Positions 1-9,752 of a DNA stretch of 64,000 nt are shown here, in pieces; the first letter of the stretch is position 1, and each line of letters begins with the position of its first letter. The position numbers and the translations under genes were made by a program. The stretch comes from Sepiola atlantica (lineage: Eukaryota > Mollusca > Cephalopoda > Sepiida > Sepiolidae). The notes beneath the pieces were generated by a model. It made no database searches, was not told the DNA's origin, and worked only from the letters and a program-made list of their open reading frames with translations. The DNA lies in contig OY744519.1 of the NCBI GenBank assembly GCA_963556195.1, forward strand, positions 37,517,801 to 37,581,800. Reading direction: 5' to 3'.

Positions 1-283
1 TATCAATTAAAACGATTTAATGAAAAATAAACGAAATTCAAAATGATAACTTCCGTTTAATTATTTTGAAATTTAAATGCTGAATTCTTGTTATGTACAC
101 GCTGTGTGGCGATGATTGTGAATATCCTAATTATGATGATACTGATGATAATTACGATGATGATGATTATAACTATTATAGTTGCCATGAAATTTCTTAA
201 TTATAAACAATTGATGTAGTTTATTATTTAGCTATATTACATTATTTTGTTGTCTTTAATAATGAAGGCGAATATATATATAT
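1..283. other. AT-rich intergenic DNA, no gene seen
   Basis: Low-complexity AT-rich sequence with GATGAT-type runs near 125-170 and a short TA run near 273-286. No open frame with recognisable protein similarity on either strand. Confidence 0.6.
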
Positions 284-416
284 ATTAGTATGTTTTTGAA
301 AAGCTGTGGGCAATGCAGATTCCGGGTAAGACGCAAGTTGTAAGGAACAAAAACAATAACAATACATCGAATACGAAATATGACTAACTATTTATTTTTC
401 CTTTTTCCTAAAATCT
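284..416 (+). repeat. Left arm of a 0.13-kb inverted repeat pair
   Basis: This stretch, containing GCTGTGGGCAATGCAGATTC and the following CGGGTAAGACGCAAGTTGTA, reappears in reverse complement at about 1436-1573. The two arms run through the same AT-rich tail (CCTAAAATCT at the inner end) with scattered mismatches and small indels. They enclose about 1 kb of AT-rich DNA with no recognisable coding capacity. The arrangement fits either a non-autonomous DNA transposon with long terminal inverted repeats or two copies of one repeat inserted in opposite orientation. I could not define a target-site duplication. Confidence 0.6.
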
Positions 417-670
417 TCTATCATCTACTTAAGAAGTGTTACTATTTAACATACTCTTCTAACCCACCAAAATAAGTCACCCCATAACCTAGCATTATTA
501 ATTAATTAATCCAAACACATATAAAATGTATACAAATAACATGCAACTATTAAATAAATAAATAATAAAATAAATTAAAAAAAAAATAATAATAAAAAAA
601 TATGTAAACAAGATGAAAATGAAGAATATATAAATACACAATTAAACAAAAGATAATACATAATATGTAT

Positions 671-704
<34 letters not shown>

Positions 705-1083
705 GCATGTATGTGTATATATGTTTTATATTTATATATACTAATATTGCTATACAGATTTCCACCTAAAATATCCATAAAATAAATTAATTCGCATAAC
801 AGAGTTATTCCCCTTTATCTTATAGTACATATATCAAGTTAATTCGATAAACTAATTTGACGAAACTCACAATTAGTAAAACTCCTTCAATAGATGATAA
901 TAAATAAATTTAATACATCAAGAATATTTAAAATGAGAGATTAATTACTTTACTTTCTATTAACATTCTTAAAATACGAAAGAAAGATAAAAAAAATTAA
1001 AAAAATATGAAGATAAAACACACTGAAATAAAAGTAAATAATCAAATATAAACTTAATAAAAAATAAAAATGATATAAAAAAA

Positions 1084-1119
<36 letters not shown>

Positions 1120-1435
1120 TATTAAAACTTACAGTTTATCGAGCACCATACACTTAACCAACATTACACTATTATTTTTGAAAACCCAATCATATATGTA
1201 ACATAACCTAAACATAAAATGTAATTTACATTCCCTGCGAGATGGTTTTCCCTTTCGCTGCGGTCTACATCTGGCAGCCATTTTGTTTTGTAGGATTCTC
1301 TGCACAGTCGGAGAACTTTTTCTTCTGGTTTAATTATTTTTGACAAAGGGAAGTCTCTTTTCCCGAAATATTAAATAGTGATTTTTAATCACCTGGACAT
1401 CACACGAACAGCTAAAAACACTCTTGCTGTTATTT
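417..1435. other. AT-rich spacer between inverted arms
   Basis: Very AT-rich spacer with TA microsatellites at about 672-695 and 1084-1119. Short open frames here are rich in Y, I and K and reflect TA repeats; none resembles a protein family. Confidence 0.5.
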
Positions 1436-1573
1436 CAGATTTTAGGAAAAAAAGAAAAATAAATAGTAAGTCATATTTCGTATTCGATTTATTGTTATTG
1501 TTTTTGTTCCCTACAACTTGCGTCTTACCCGGAATCTGCATTGCCCACAGCCTTTCAACACCTACTAGTATAC
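1436..1573 (-). repeat. Right arm of a 0.13-kb inverted repeat pair
   Basis: Reverse complement of the arm at 284-416: CTTGCGTCTTACCCGGAATC followed by TGCATTGCCCACAGC matches it closely. It lies just upstream of a long TA microsatellite and a foldback MITE, so several mobile insertions cluster here. Confidence 0.6.
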
Positions 1574-1604
1574 CCAGCAATTCTTCAAGCAAACTACCAT
1601 TCTC

Positions 1605-1607
<3 letters not shown>

Positions 1608-1691
<84 letters not shown>
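1608..1691. repeat. (TA)n microsatellite
   Basis: Uninterrupted TA dinucleotide run of about 84 bp. It directly abuts the foldback MITE, whose TA target duplication cannot be told apart from the microsatellite. Confidence 0.95.
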
Positions 1692-1698
<7 letters not shown>

Positions 1699-1999
1699 TA
1701 GATACTGTATATGACATATTTCAGCAATGTACTGCGGTTTCATCCAAAAGGGCAGATTTAGACTTTTTTAGTAAATCTTCGTGCCCGGTGGAATCATAGG
1801 CAAGCTGAAATGATTGTCCCGTCCCGATAGGGAATGGCGTCAACAATGACAGAAATACACTTATCGGGACGGGACAATCATTTCAGCTTGCCGATGATTC
1901 CACCGGGCACGAAGATTTACTAAAGATGTCTAAATTTTCCATTTTGGATGAAACCGCGGTACCTTGCTGAAATATGTTATATACAGTATCTAAATAAAT
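1692..1999. mobile_element. Foldback MITE with 139-bp inverted arms
   Basis: Bases 1691-1829 and 1862-2000 are reverse complements over about 139 bp with roughly ten mismatches, leaving a loop of about 32 bp (1830-1861). The arms share blocks such as AAATCTTCGTGCCCGGTGGA and CTGAAATGATTGTCCCGTCC. TA dinucleotides flank the element (1690-1691 and 2000-2001), as expected for the TA target duplications of Tc1/mariner-type elements. The left flank is itself a TA microsatellite, so that duplication could be coincidental. There is no coding capacity, so the element would need a transposase supplied in trans. The nearly whole-length palindrome suggests a fairly recent insertion. Seen directly: the palindrome. 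Inferred: the superfamily. Confidence 0.8.
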
Positions 2000-2061
2000 T
2001 ATATTAGCTTTCTTATATGATCGAGCACTTTATTTGATTTCTTTTCATATACAACCTGACA

Positions 2062-2064
<3 letters not shown>

Positions 2065-2110
<46 letters not shown>
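2065..2110. repeat. (TA)n microsatellite
   Basis: Pure TA run of about 46 bp. Confidence 0.95.
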
Positions 2111-2114
<4 letters not shown>

Positions 2115-2203
2115 AGAGTGTGCATACACATGCAAATGGCTTTTTATTTAGATATATGTATTCATATGTGGTTGAGTATACATTTATATTCATATGTATT
2201 CAC

Positions 2204-2216
<13 letters not shown>

Positions 2217-2255
<39 letters not shown>
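2217..2255. repeat. (TA)n microsatellite
   Basis: Pure TA run of about 39 bp, about 100 bp after the previous one. Confidence 0.95.
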
Positions 2256-2261
<6 letters not shown>

Positions 2262-2733
2262 AATATGTGAATTTAGAAAGTGATTTGTGTATGCATATGA
2301 GCACACAAGCAGTGCACCAAGGCCAGGGAAGCGATATAAGATTAAACTGTAGGGGTGCTCATTTCTAGAGTGTCAGGCAGTAGAAGCGAGAATAATTGTA
2401 TTATTTTATTATATCATTCATACCGGTAAGCACTTACTAATTACTTCTATGTTACTGAACAAACGTTCGTTCAGAATTCCAGGGTTTAACTAGGTCTCAT
2501 CTTGTTGTCCTCATCCAAAAGATATTACGAAGAACAAACCATTTGTATTAATGCTCTTTACATGATATGGACAAATATTTTTTCGGGCGAGTTTCTCTAT
2601 ATTTAAACCTAAACATGTCGATGTAAGTAAAATAATAACATTTTTTTCTTTTCCTCTGTCTCTATCTCTATGTAGTTATCTTTTTAGCCATCGGTTATCT
2701 ATCTATCCATCTATGTATCTATCTATCTCAGTG

Positions 2734-2734
<1 letters not shown>

Positions 2735-2814
<80 letters not shown>
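2735..2814. repeat. Compound (CT)n(TA)n microsatellite
   Basis: A CT run of about 24 bp passes directly into a TA run of about 56 bp, preceded by ATCT-rich sequence (2660-2730). It lies just beyond the 3' side of the minus-strand SINE-like head at 2921-3000 and could be that element's simple-repeat tail. Confidence 0.9.
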
Positions 2815-2818
<4 letters not shown>

Positions 2819-2920
2819 TTCACATATCAATATAAATTTCAAGTAAATAAAATTAAATTAGTTTACACACATACGCCAGCGTTTCAGGTTTTCGCTCTCA
2901 TCAGTGTATGAAATCAAAGT

Positions 2921-3000
2921 CGGTCGCAAAGTTCGAATCTCTACTACAGAATCACTCTAGATTCCACAATCAAGCATCATAACCATACGGCCACGAGAGG
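2921..3000 (-). mobile_element. tRNA-like SINE head (putative)
   Basis: Read on the minus strand, this stretch contains TGGCCGTATGGT (2982-2993), close to the tRNA A-box pattern TGGCNNAGTGG, and GATTCGAAC (2931-2939), close to the B-box GGTTCGANTCC. Their spacing of about 54 nt is what internal RNA polymerase III promoters show. A clean cloverleaf is not obvious, so a working tRNA gene is unlikely. The element would extend leftwards on the minus strand to about 2815 and end at the CT/TA microsatellite. The extent is inferred; the box matches are visible but imperfect. Confidence 0.35.
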
Positions 3001-3144
3001 AATTTAAGTTATACTTATTCAAAAGAAGGTACGTATAGAAAGACTGGCTAATATTCAACGAACGTCTTCGGAATATTCCTCATAGACACGTGTCAACTTA
3101 TTACATTAAAGAATACTTTCAGAGGATAAGACCTATAGTGAAAT

Positions 3145-3450
3145 GGTTTAAGCTCAATATACGAGATAGAACAATTATAAAGATAAATGAGGAAAGAGAC
3201 ATAAAGATGTACGAATAGCAAATCTATCTCAACTTCGATTGCTCAATGCAAAGTGTACTAAAAATAAAAAACATGTTTATTTTTCTTTTCTTTAAGCCAA
3301 GGATTTTCAAAAATTAAAATCTTATCATCAGAGGATTTAGATAGATGGATAAGTTTGCAGTGCAAAAGCCAAAATTCAAAATTTAGAAAAATATGAAGTA
3401 ATAGAGAGTAAGGGTGTGCGTGTACAAAATACGTAGTCTGTCCAGTTGGT
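3145..3450. repeat. Dispersed repeat, copy 1
   Basis: Two parts recur at 14,039-14,285. Part one (3145-3235, with GCTCAATATACGAGATAGA) recurs in the same orientation. Part two (about 3280-3450, with TCATCAGAGGATTTAGATAG) recurs as its reverse complement. Both copies stand near a TA microsatellite. No coding capacity; I do not recognise the family. Confidence 0.6.
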
Positions 3451-3729
3451 GAATGCCCCTTGATAAGGTGTCCGGTGAATGGAGATTTAAAGATGGAAAA
3501 AAGCTGCGTTGAAAATGTTCAAAACGAAGTCAATCCCATATAAATAGGTTTAGTTTAATCGTAGATGGAACGCACTTATTCTGATGTAATTTTAGGAATA
3601 AGAGTCATTTTAAAATACTTCCGTCGACCGAGAATGAAAGTAGTTTTTTAGAAGTTGAGTTTAGAATGCGTATATTAAACGCAGGCAGTCGGGAATTAAA
3701 GTAGTTACTTCGATCGAGTCTAATGATCT

Positions 3730-3844
<115 letters not shown>

Positions 3845-3959
3845 GAAATGAAAAAGGAAAAACCAAGAGATATTTTTGATAAAACTATTATACTACCTAC
3901 ACACGAAAACCACAGAGTTCCCCCTTCACCTTTCTTTCCTCAGCCCATCAACATCTAAC

Positions 3960-4170
3960 GACAAATATCTCAGCACTGATTTTTTCTCTCTCTCTTTTTT
4001 TCGACAACAACATGTCGATTTACCCTTTCTCACATTTGCTCTCGCTTTCTCTACTTCTTCGTTTCGTCTTCTTCAACTGACGTTCTAAAGATACTGGTTG
4101 ATTGGTATCTCTTTCTTCTTCCTCTTCTTCATCTTCTTTTTCTTTCTCTTTTCATAACATTCCTCGCATT
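3960..4170. repeat. Pyrimidine-rich tract
   Basis: Strongly CT-biased on the plus strand (TTCTTCTTCCTCTTCTTCAT type). The 70-residue open frame across it (3876-4088) is a composition artefact rich in S, F and L. Confidence 0.6.
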
Positions 4171-4426
4171 CCTTTTTCTCCTCGTTTTGTTGTTCTCTGC
4201 ACGTGACATTTTCTTCCAATCGCATTCTCTGTATGAATTTGAAAACTTTTCCGTTTTGAAATAAAGTTTATTAACTGATCGAAAATGGTCGTATCTACGG
4301 CCGAAATATCTCGGTGGAACTTTACAAGATGAGTTTTTGAGTTTATTTTTGTTAGTTGTTGAATTGCTTTTTCTTTATTCCATTTTTATTTTTACATATT
4401 GTCTGAAACATTGTTTCTTTTTTCCC

Positions 4427-4502
<76 letters not shown>

Positions 4503-4514
4503 ATGTGTGTGTGT
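4427..4514. repeat. (TA)n(TG)n microsatellite
   Basis: TA run with a TG interruption near 4449 and a TATGTGTGTGTG tail. Confidence 0.95.
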
Positions 4515-5528
4515 TACATTTTACTTCAGTTGAAGCTCGAGGAAATCAAGGAGACCCGTCCAATGGCTAACATTTGAACGTTATATGAGAAACATAGATA
4601 TACGAATATTCTATTAAAGTTATTTTTATTAAACGTTAAGTTTGTAAAGAAGTTAAGAACATTAATGTTTATTCTTCTCAGTGTATCAGTTAACTATGTT
4701 ATAATATATATTTCTTGTAGTATTTTGCTCTTACTGGCATTTAAGACAATAATTTATCTAGCCTGGTGGAGTACCCAGCTGAGTGCTTTTACTTGACGTA
4801 ACATTAGTAGAATAGATAGCACCATTCCTCGTATGAACCAGTGTATAGCAGTACCGAGAGTATCTAATGTGTGCTCCGAATACTATGTCACGTTGAAGAT
4901 TTTGTCAGGGTGTACTTGTAAGTTGATATATTCTTATGTCAGGTTTTCCTGGCGAACACATACATAGACGGATCGAAGACACTCGAGGATGATACCCAGT
5001 AGATAATTCAAACTCTCCTTTATACACACACAATCACCCCCACCTATATATGTATAGGTGTGTGTGTATAAATTAAAGTTTAAATTTGTTTAAATCTCAA
5101 AATATCATGACACTGAAACATGATAATTTAGTTCATATCGTCATCAGAATCTTCAGATATAATATTAGTGTTGATTCAAGAATTTATCGCCGAGATTTAA
5201 AAGATGCATTTCATTTAAAGTTCAACAACGATTATGGTGCAATGCATGAGAGAATAGTAGATTCATGGAATTGATATTTGCATACCTTTTATGTTCACTG
5301 AACAAAGAGATATACAAAATTACAATTCAATCAATGCACGTTTCTCTCATTAGTGTACTTTTATGCTATTTCTTCAAATCAATTATCCTGGAAGAGTGTT
5401 GAAATAATGAGGTAACGTTGATTAATGTATACTTTTCGTGATTGCTTATGCTAAGGAAGTCTTATAATAAAAACGAAACGCTGATAGATATATAAATAAC
5501 ACTTTTTGTTTTTTCTTTTTCAATTTTC

Positions 5529-5530
<2 letters not shown>
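4515..5530. other. Intergenic DNA, no gene seen
   Basis: Ordinary AT-rich sequence. It contains a near-palindrome around 5041-5060 (CACCTATATATGTATAGGTG) flanked by CA/TG repeats, which could fold as a hairpin. The 62-residue frame at 5086-5274 resembles nothing I recognise. Confidence 0.4.
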
Positions 5531-5532
<2 letters not shown>

Positions 5533-5570
<38 letters not shown>

Positions 5571-5582
5571 GTGTGTGTGTGT
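5533..5582. repeat. (TA)n(GT)n microsatellite
   Basis: TA run of 36 bp followed by GT repeats, then a GA-rich tract to about 5640. Confidence 0.95.
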
Positions 5583-5917
5583 AAAAGAGAGATGGAAGGT
5601 GAGACATAGAGAGGGAAAGAGAGAGAGTGATGGAGAGAGATTTCCAGACTACATAGGTAGTTTGATTTGCGTAAAAATTGATTGTTCATAAAATGGTATC
5701 GATTATCTCCGTAGTTAGTGTGGCATAACTGTAAATGAAAAAGAATAGCTCAGTGAATAGTCGTATTATTCAAGTCGTGTTTATTTACAAAATGTATATA
5801 TATATATATTACTCATATGCAGAGTAGATATCATGGAGTTATTAGTAAACCCGTAAAGAAAATGTATTATTCTAGTTTGACTAAACGGTCAGATTTTGCA
5901 ATGAATATTTGTCTAGA

Positions 5918-6766
5918 ATGGATCGAAAGTGGGTTCATTTTGAAGGTAAGAAGATTTTAGCAAAATGGGAAGTTGTAAAAGGTATTTACAAACATGAGAC
6001 ACTCAGTTTGTTAAATTATCAACACTAACTGATGTGGCAGTTTACATTAAACCTGTTGAACGACAAAAAGTTTCTCATTGTTGAAAAGTGTTTTTGTAAT
6101 CACACTGTAGCAGCAATAAAATCGCATCCATAATTAAATGAAGAGGATACTGCAGAAACAGTTAATTTTATTGAAAAGTTTTTTTGCAAAATTGTCATTG
6201 TTAAATAAATGTCTAGTGACATTAAGAAAAATAATGAACTGAAAAATGTGATAACATATTAAAATGATGAACACCTGATATTTCTTTGTAATTTGGGGAA
6301 AATTGCACAGAAAATGTTTTGCAAGTAAAGAAAAAAAATTAAATCATTAATAAGGGATACTAGTTTAGCCATGGAAGATAATACAATAGTGTATGATGTG
6401 TGTAAATATTATCTAAGCAGTAGGTTTAACGTTGTTATACTTGGGGAATTTACCACATACTATTTAGAAAATGAATTTAGAAAATTAAGACAAAGTTCTG
6501 GTGGTGCATATTTTATAACTGTTCAAAATATTATTGAAATATTTTATATTGAAAAAACTAAACTGCTATTTAAATTAGATGTTGATGTCAAAGAATACAA
6601 CTTTGATGAAGGACATAATTGTTCAAAATGTGAATATTTGCTGGATGAAATGGCATGCAAAATATTTGATAACTTATCAGATTTTAAAATTAAGATCTAT
6701 AAAGATATTAAAATGTCTCTTTTGTATATAGCCAGTTATGTTACAAGACAAGATGTGTCCAACTAA
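5918..6766 (+). pseudogene. P-element/THAP9-like transposase remnant
   Basis: Fragments in several frames read as consecutive pieces of one transposase. Frame one, 5918-6028, has WVHFEGKKILAKWEVVKGIY, then a stop. The next piece, from about 6012, has LTDVAVYIKPVERQKVSHC, then a stop at 6082-6084. After several more stops a 131-residue frame stays open at 6371-6766. It contains ILGEFTTYYLENEFRKLRQS, SSGGAYFITVQNIIE, HNCSKCEYLLDEMACKIFDN and a C-terminal LLYIASYVTRQ. This pattern (LENEF.KLRQ.SGG.Y, a C..C pair, then YIAGYV.R) is what I know from the C-terminal half of P-element/THAP9-type transposases. Known of the family: RNase H-like cut-and-paste transposase with an N-terminal THAP zinc finger. 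No THAP finger is seen here. Stops and frameshifts make it a dead copy; the 131-residue frame survives by chance. The family call is from memory of motifs, not a search. Confidence 0.6.
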
Positions 6767-7768
6767 TGCGAAACTATTTAGTAATACGTATTTTTACTTT
6801 CAAGTAAGTGGACATTTTTAAAAATAAATAAATCATGGTAGTTTAGGAATTCCACTGGATACCACAGTTCAGTAGTTTTTTTTCTGTTTTATTGTGTTTG
6901 ATGCTGTTTAAGCGTACACTTGCAGACATTATTTAACAACAATCTTGATGTCAGTTTCTGATATGCATCATTTCATTATAAAAAGAGCGATTGAGTTTAT
7001 ATTGTCCAATATATGTTTGAAAAAAAAATGTTTGTATTCACCTAAGGCAATTAAAAAACAAGCACCAAACATTTTGAAATTATCCATAATTATTATTTAT
7101 AAAATAAAAATGTTTATACAATTCTCATGATTACATAATCAGTATTAATAACTGCTTCATTTTCTAAGCAGTCATCATATCTGTTTTACATGTCCCCCCT
7201 TTTTACATATGGTTTATTGAGTTTATATTATTGTTAATGTAAGTTTATTTTATTAGTAAGACTTTGTATGCAATGTATTATCGTATCATGAAAAAAATAA
7301 AAATGTTCTTCATCTTCTATAAAAGCAAATTGTATATGTAACACACATCACGAATTTTGCAAAATTCATCAAAATTGTTTCTTTTAATTCATAAAGTATT
7401 TGATTTTCTAAAATGTCAAATTTGCGTTGTGCTCGTATTATGTAATAATATTTTCTGCAATACATTAGTCAATATAAACAAATTGGCTAATGACTTGAAA
7501 TATCAAAAATGTTTCTAATTCATGCTGAATACAGTGATATTTTGTGGATTTAGTTCTTTTATATGTTTGCACTTCATAATCTGATTTGATAACAATAAAC
7601 TAATTATTGTAAGCTGCTATCTTATAATGTGTATAGTTGCTAATTACTAGAGATCACTCACTACTGTCTTACTAACACTTTTCATTTCGAACTAATTTAG
7701 GTCTTCACATGTTCGCCTCAAGTCGCGAACCCCAGTCGCACGTGTGGCAGGTCTGTATTATGGATCGT
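6767..7768. other. Intergenic DNA, no gene seen
   Basis: AT-rich sequence following the transposase relic. Part may be the 3' flank of that dead element. No terminal inverted repeat was found by eye. Confidence 0.4.
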
Positions 7769-9752
7769 TTTTGCTGTTACGCTTCAGTTTGAAATATTAT
7801 TCTCGTCGGTCTGTTACTTACAAGTTTGCGATAATATTCTCATCAGTCTGTTACTTACTAGTTAGAAATAATATTCTCATCAGTCTGTTACTTACTAGTT
7901 AGAAATAATATTCTCATCAGTCTGTTACTTACTAGTTAGAAATAATATTCTCATCAGTCTGTTACTTACTAGTTAGAAATAATATTCTTGTCGGTCTTTT
8001 AATGCTTAATTTTGAAGTAGGTTTCTTATCGGTCTGTTACACTTAAGTTTTCAATATTATTCTCATTAGTCTGCACACGTTGCTGTTGGAAATAATATTC
8101 TCATCAATCTGTTACACCTCAGTCGAAATAGTATTATCGTTGGTCTGTCACGCTTTAGTTTACAATATTAATTTAGTCGGTCAGGTACGCTTATTTTGAA
8201 TTCGTTAACTGATCGGTCTGTTACACTTAAGTTTGAAACATTATGCTCGACGGTGTATACCAATACAATAATACATTACATTTTCAGCGATCTTGTACGT
8301 TTCAGTTAGAAATAGTATATATGTCAGTCTGTCTCTCTCCAGTTTGAAAATAGAATTTTCGTAGGTATTTTCTGTTAAATGTTGAACTAGTCTTATCTTC
8401 AGTCGTTTACGCTTAAGTTTGAAATAGTATTACTTTCGTTCTGTCACGATCCAGTTGTAAATGGTATTCCCGTCGTTCGGTTATGCTTAATTTGTAAATG
8501 GTTTTCTTATTGGTGGGTTACCCTTATTTTTCAAACAGTATTCACGGCGATCTGTTAAGCTCCAGTATGAAAGGGTAGTCTTGTCGGATTGTCACGCTAA
8601 AATTTGAAATAGTATTCTCGTCGCTTGTTTTGCTCTAGTTATTAATGGTATTCTAGCCGGTCGGTTACGCTTACTTTCAAATAGTTTTCTTATCTGTATA
8701 TTACGCTTGAGATGGGAATAGTATTCTCGTACGCAATTACACTCAAGTTGGAAATAGTATTCTCGTTTGTCCGTCGAGCTTATGTTTTAAATTGTATTTA
8801 CGTAAGTCGTTTACGCTTATTTTGAAATCGTTTTCTTATAGGTTTGTCAAGCTGAAGTTTTAAATACTATTCAATTCGGTGTGTAACGCTTTCGTCAGAA
8901 ATCCTATTATTGCCGGTCTGTTACACTGATTTAGGAATAGTTTTTTAATCGGTTGCTCGCGCTTAAATTTTTGATTACATTCACGTCGGTTTGTCACGCT
9001 TAGGTGTGGAATAGTATTCCCGTTGGTCTGTTACCCTTATATTTTAAATACAATTGTCGTTGGTTTGTTACGCGCCAGTTGTAAATAGTAATCTTGCCGG
9101 GCTGTTATATTTCAATTATAAATACTATCCCCGTCGTTTTGTTACGCTCCAGTATGAATTAGTATTCTCATCCGTCTGGTACGTTTAATATTAAAATAGT
9201 TGTCTCATAGGTCTGTAACGTTGAAGTTTGAAATATCATTCCCGATGATCTGTTACTCTTAAATTGGAAATAGTATTCTCATCCGTCTGTTACACTATAG
9301 TTGGAAGTAGTATTCTCGTCGGTCTTTTATGCTTTATTTTGAAATAGTTTTCTCATCGGTATGTTACGTTGAGATTTTAAATAATATTCTCATCGGTTTG
9401 CATACGCTTCTGTAGGAAATAGGATTCTCATCAGGGTGTTACACTTTAGTTGGAAATAGTATTATTGTCGGGCTGGTATGTTTATTTTGAATTAGTTTTT
9501 TAATCGGTCTGTAACGCTTAAGTTTGTAATAGTATACTCGTCGGTCTGTTACGCTCCAGGTACAAATAGTATTTATCTCGGTGTGTCACATTATAGGTTG
9601 ACATAATTTTCTCCTTGGTCTGTTACGCTTCAGTTAGAAATAGTATTCTACTTGGTCTGAGTCGCTTTAGTTTGTAATTGCATGTCCATCCGTCTGGTAC
9701 ACTTATTTATGTAATAGTATTCAAGTCAGTCTGTTAGCTTAAGTTTGAAATT
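7769..9752. repeat. Degenerate 37-bp minisatellite
   Basis: Units have the pattern (A/T)AATATTCTC(A/G)TC followed by (A/G)GTCTGTTACGCTT and AGTTTGAAAT, with a period of about 37 bp, giving on the order of 50 copies. Units between about 7840 and 7985 are practically identical (recently homogenised), while the rest have drifted. There are no unique spacers between units, so it is a tandem array and not CRISPR-like. No frame stays open. Confidence 0.85.

Noticed and set aside
2921..3000. A functional tRNA gene on the minus strand
   Set aside because: Box matches are imperfect and no convincing acceptor or anticodon stem could be drawn; a tRNA-derived SINE head is the better explanation.
7769..9752. 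Regular 37-bp spacing reminiscent of a CRISPR array
   Set aside because: There is no alternation of conserved repeat and unique spacer: the whole unit is repeated and the context is eukaryotic.
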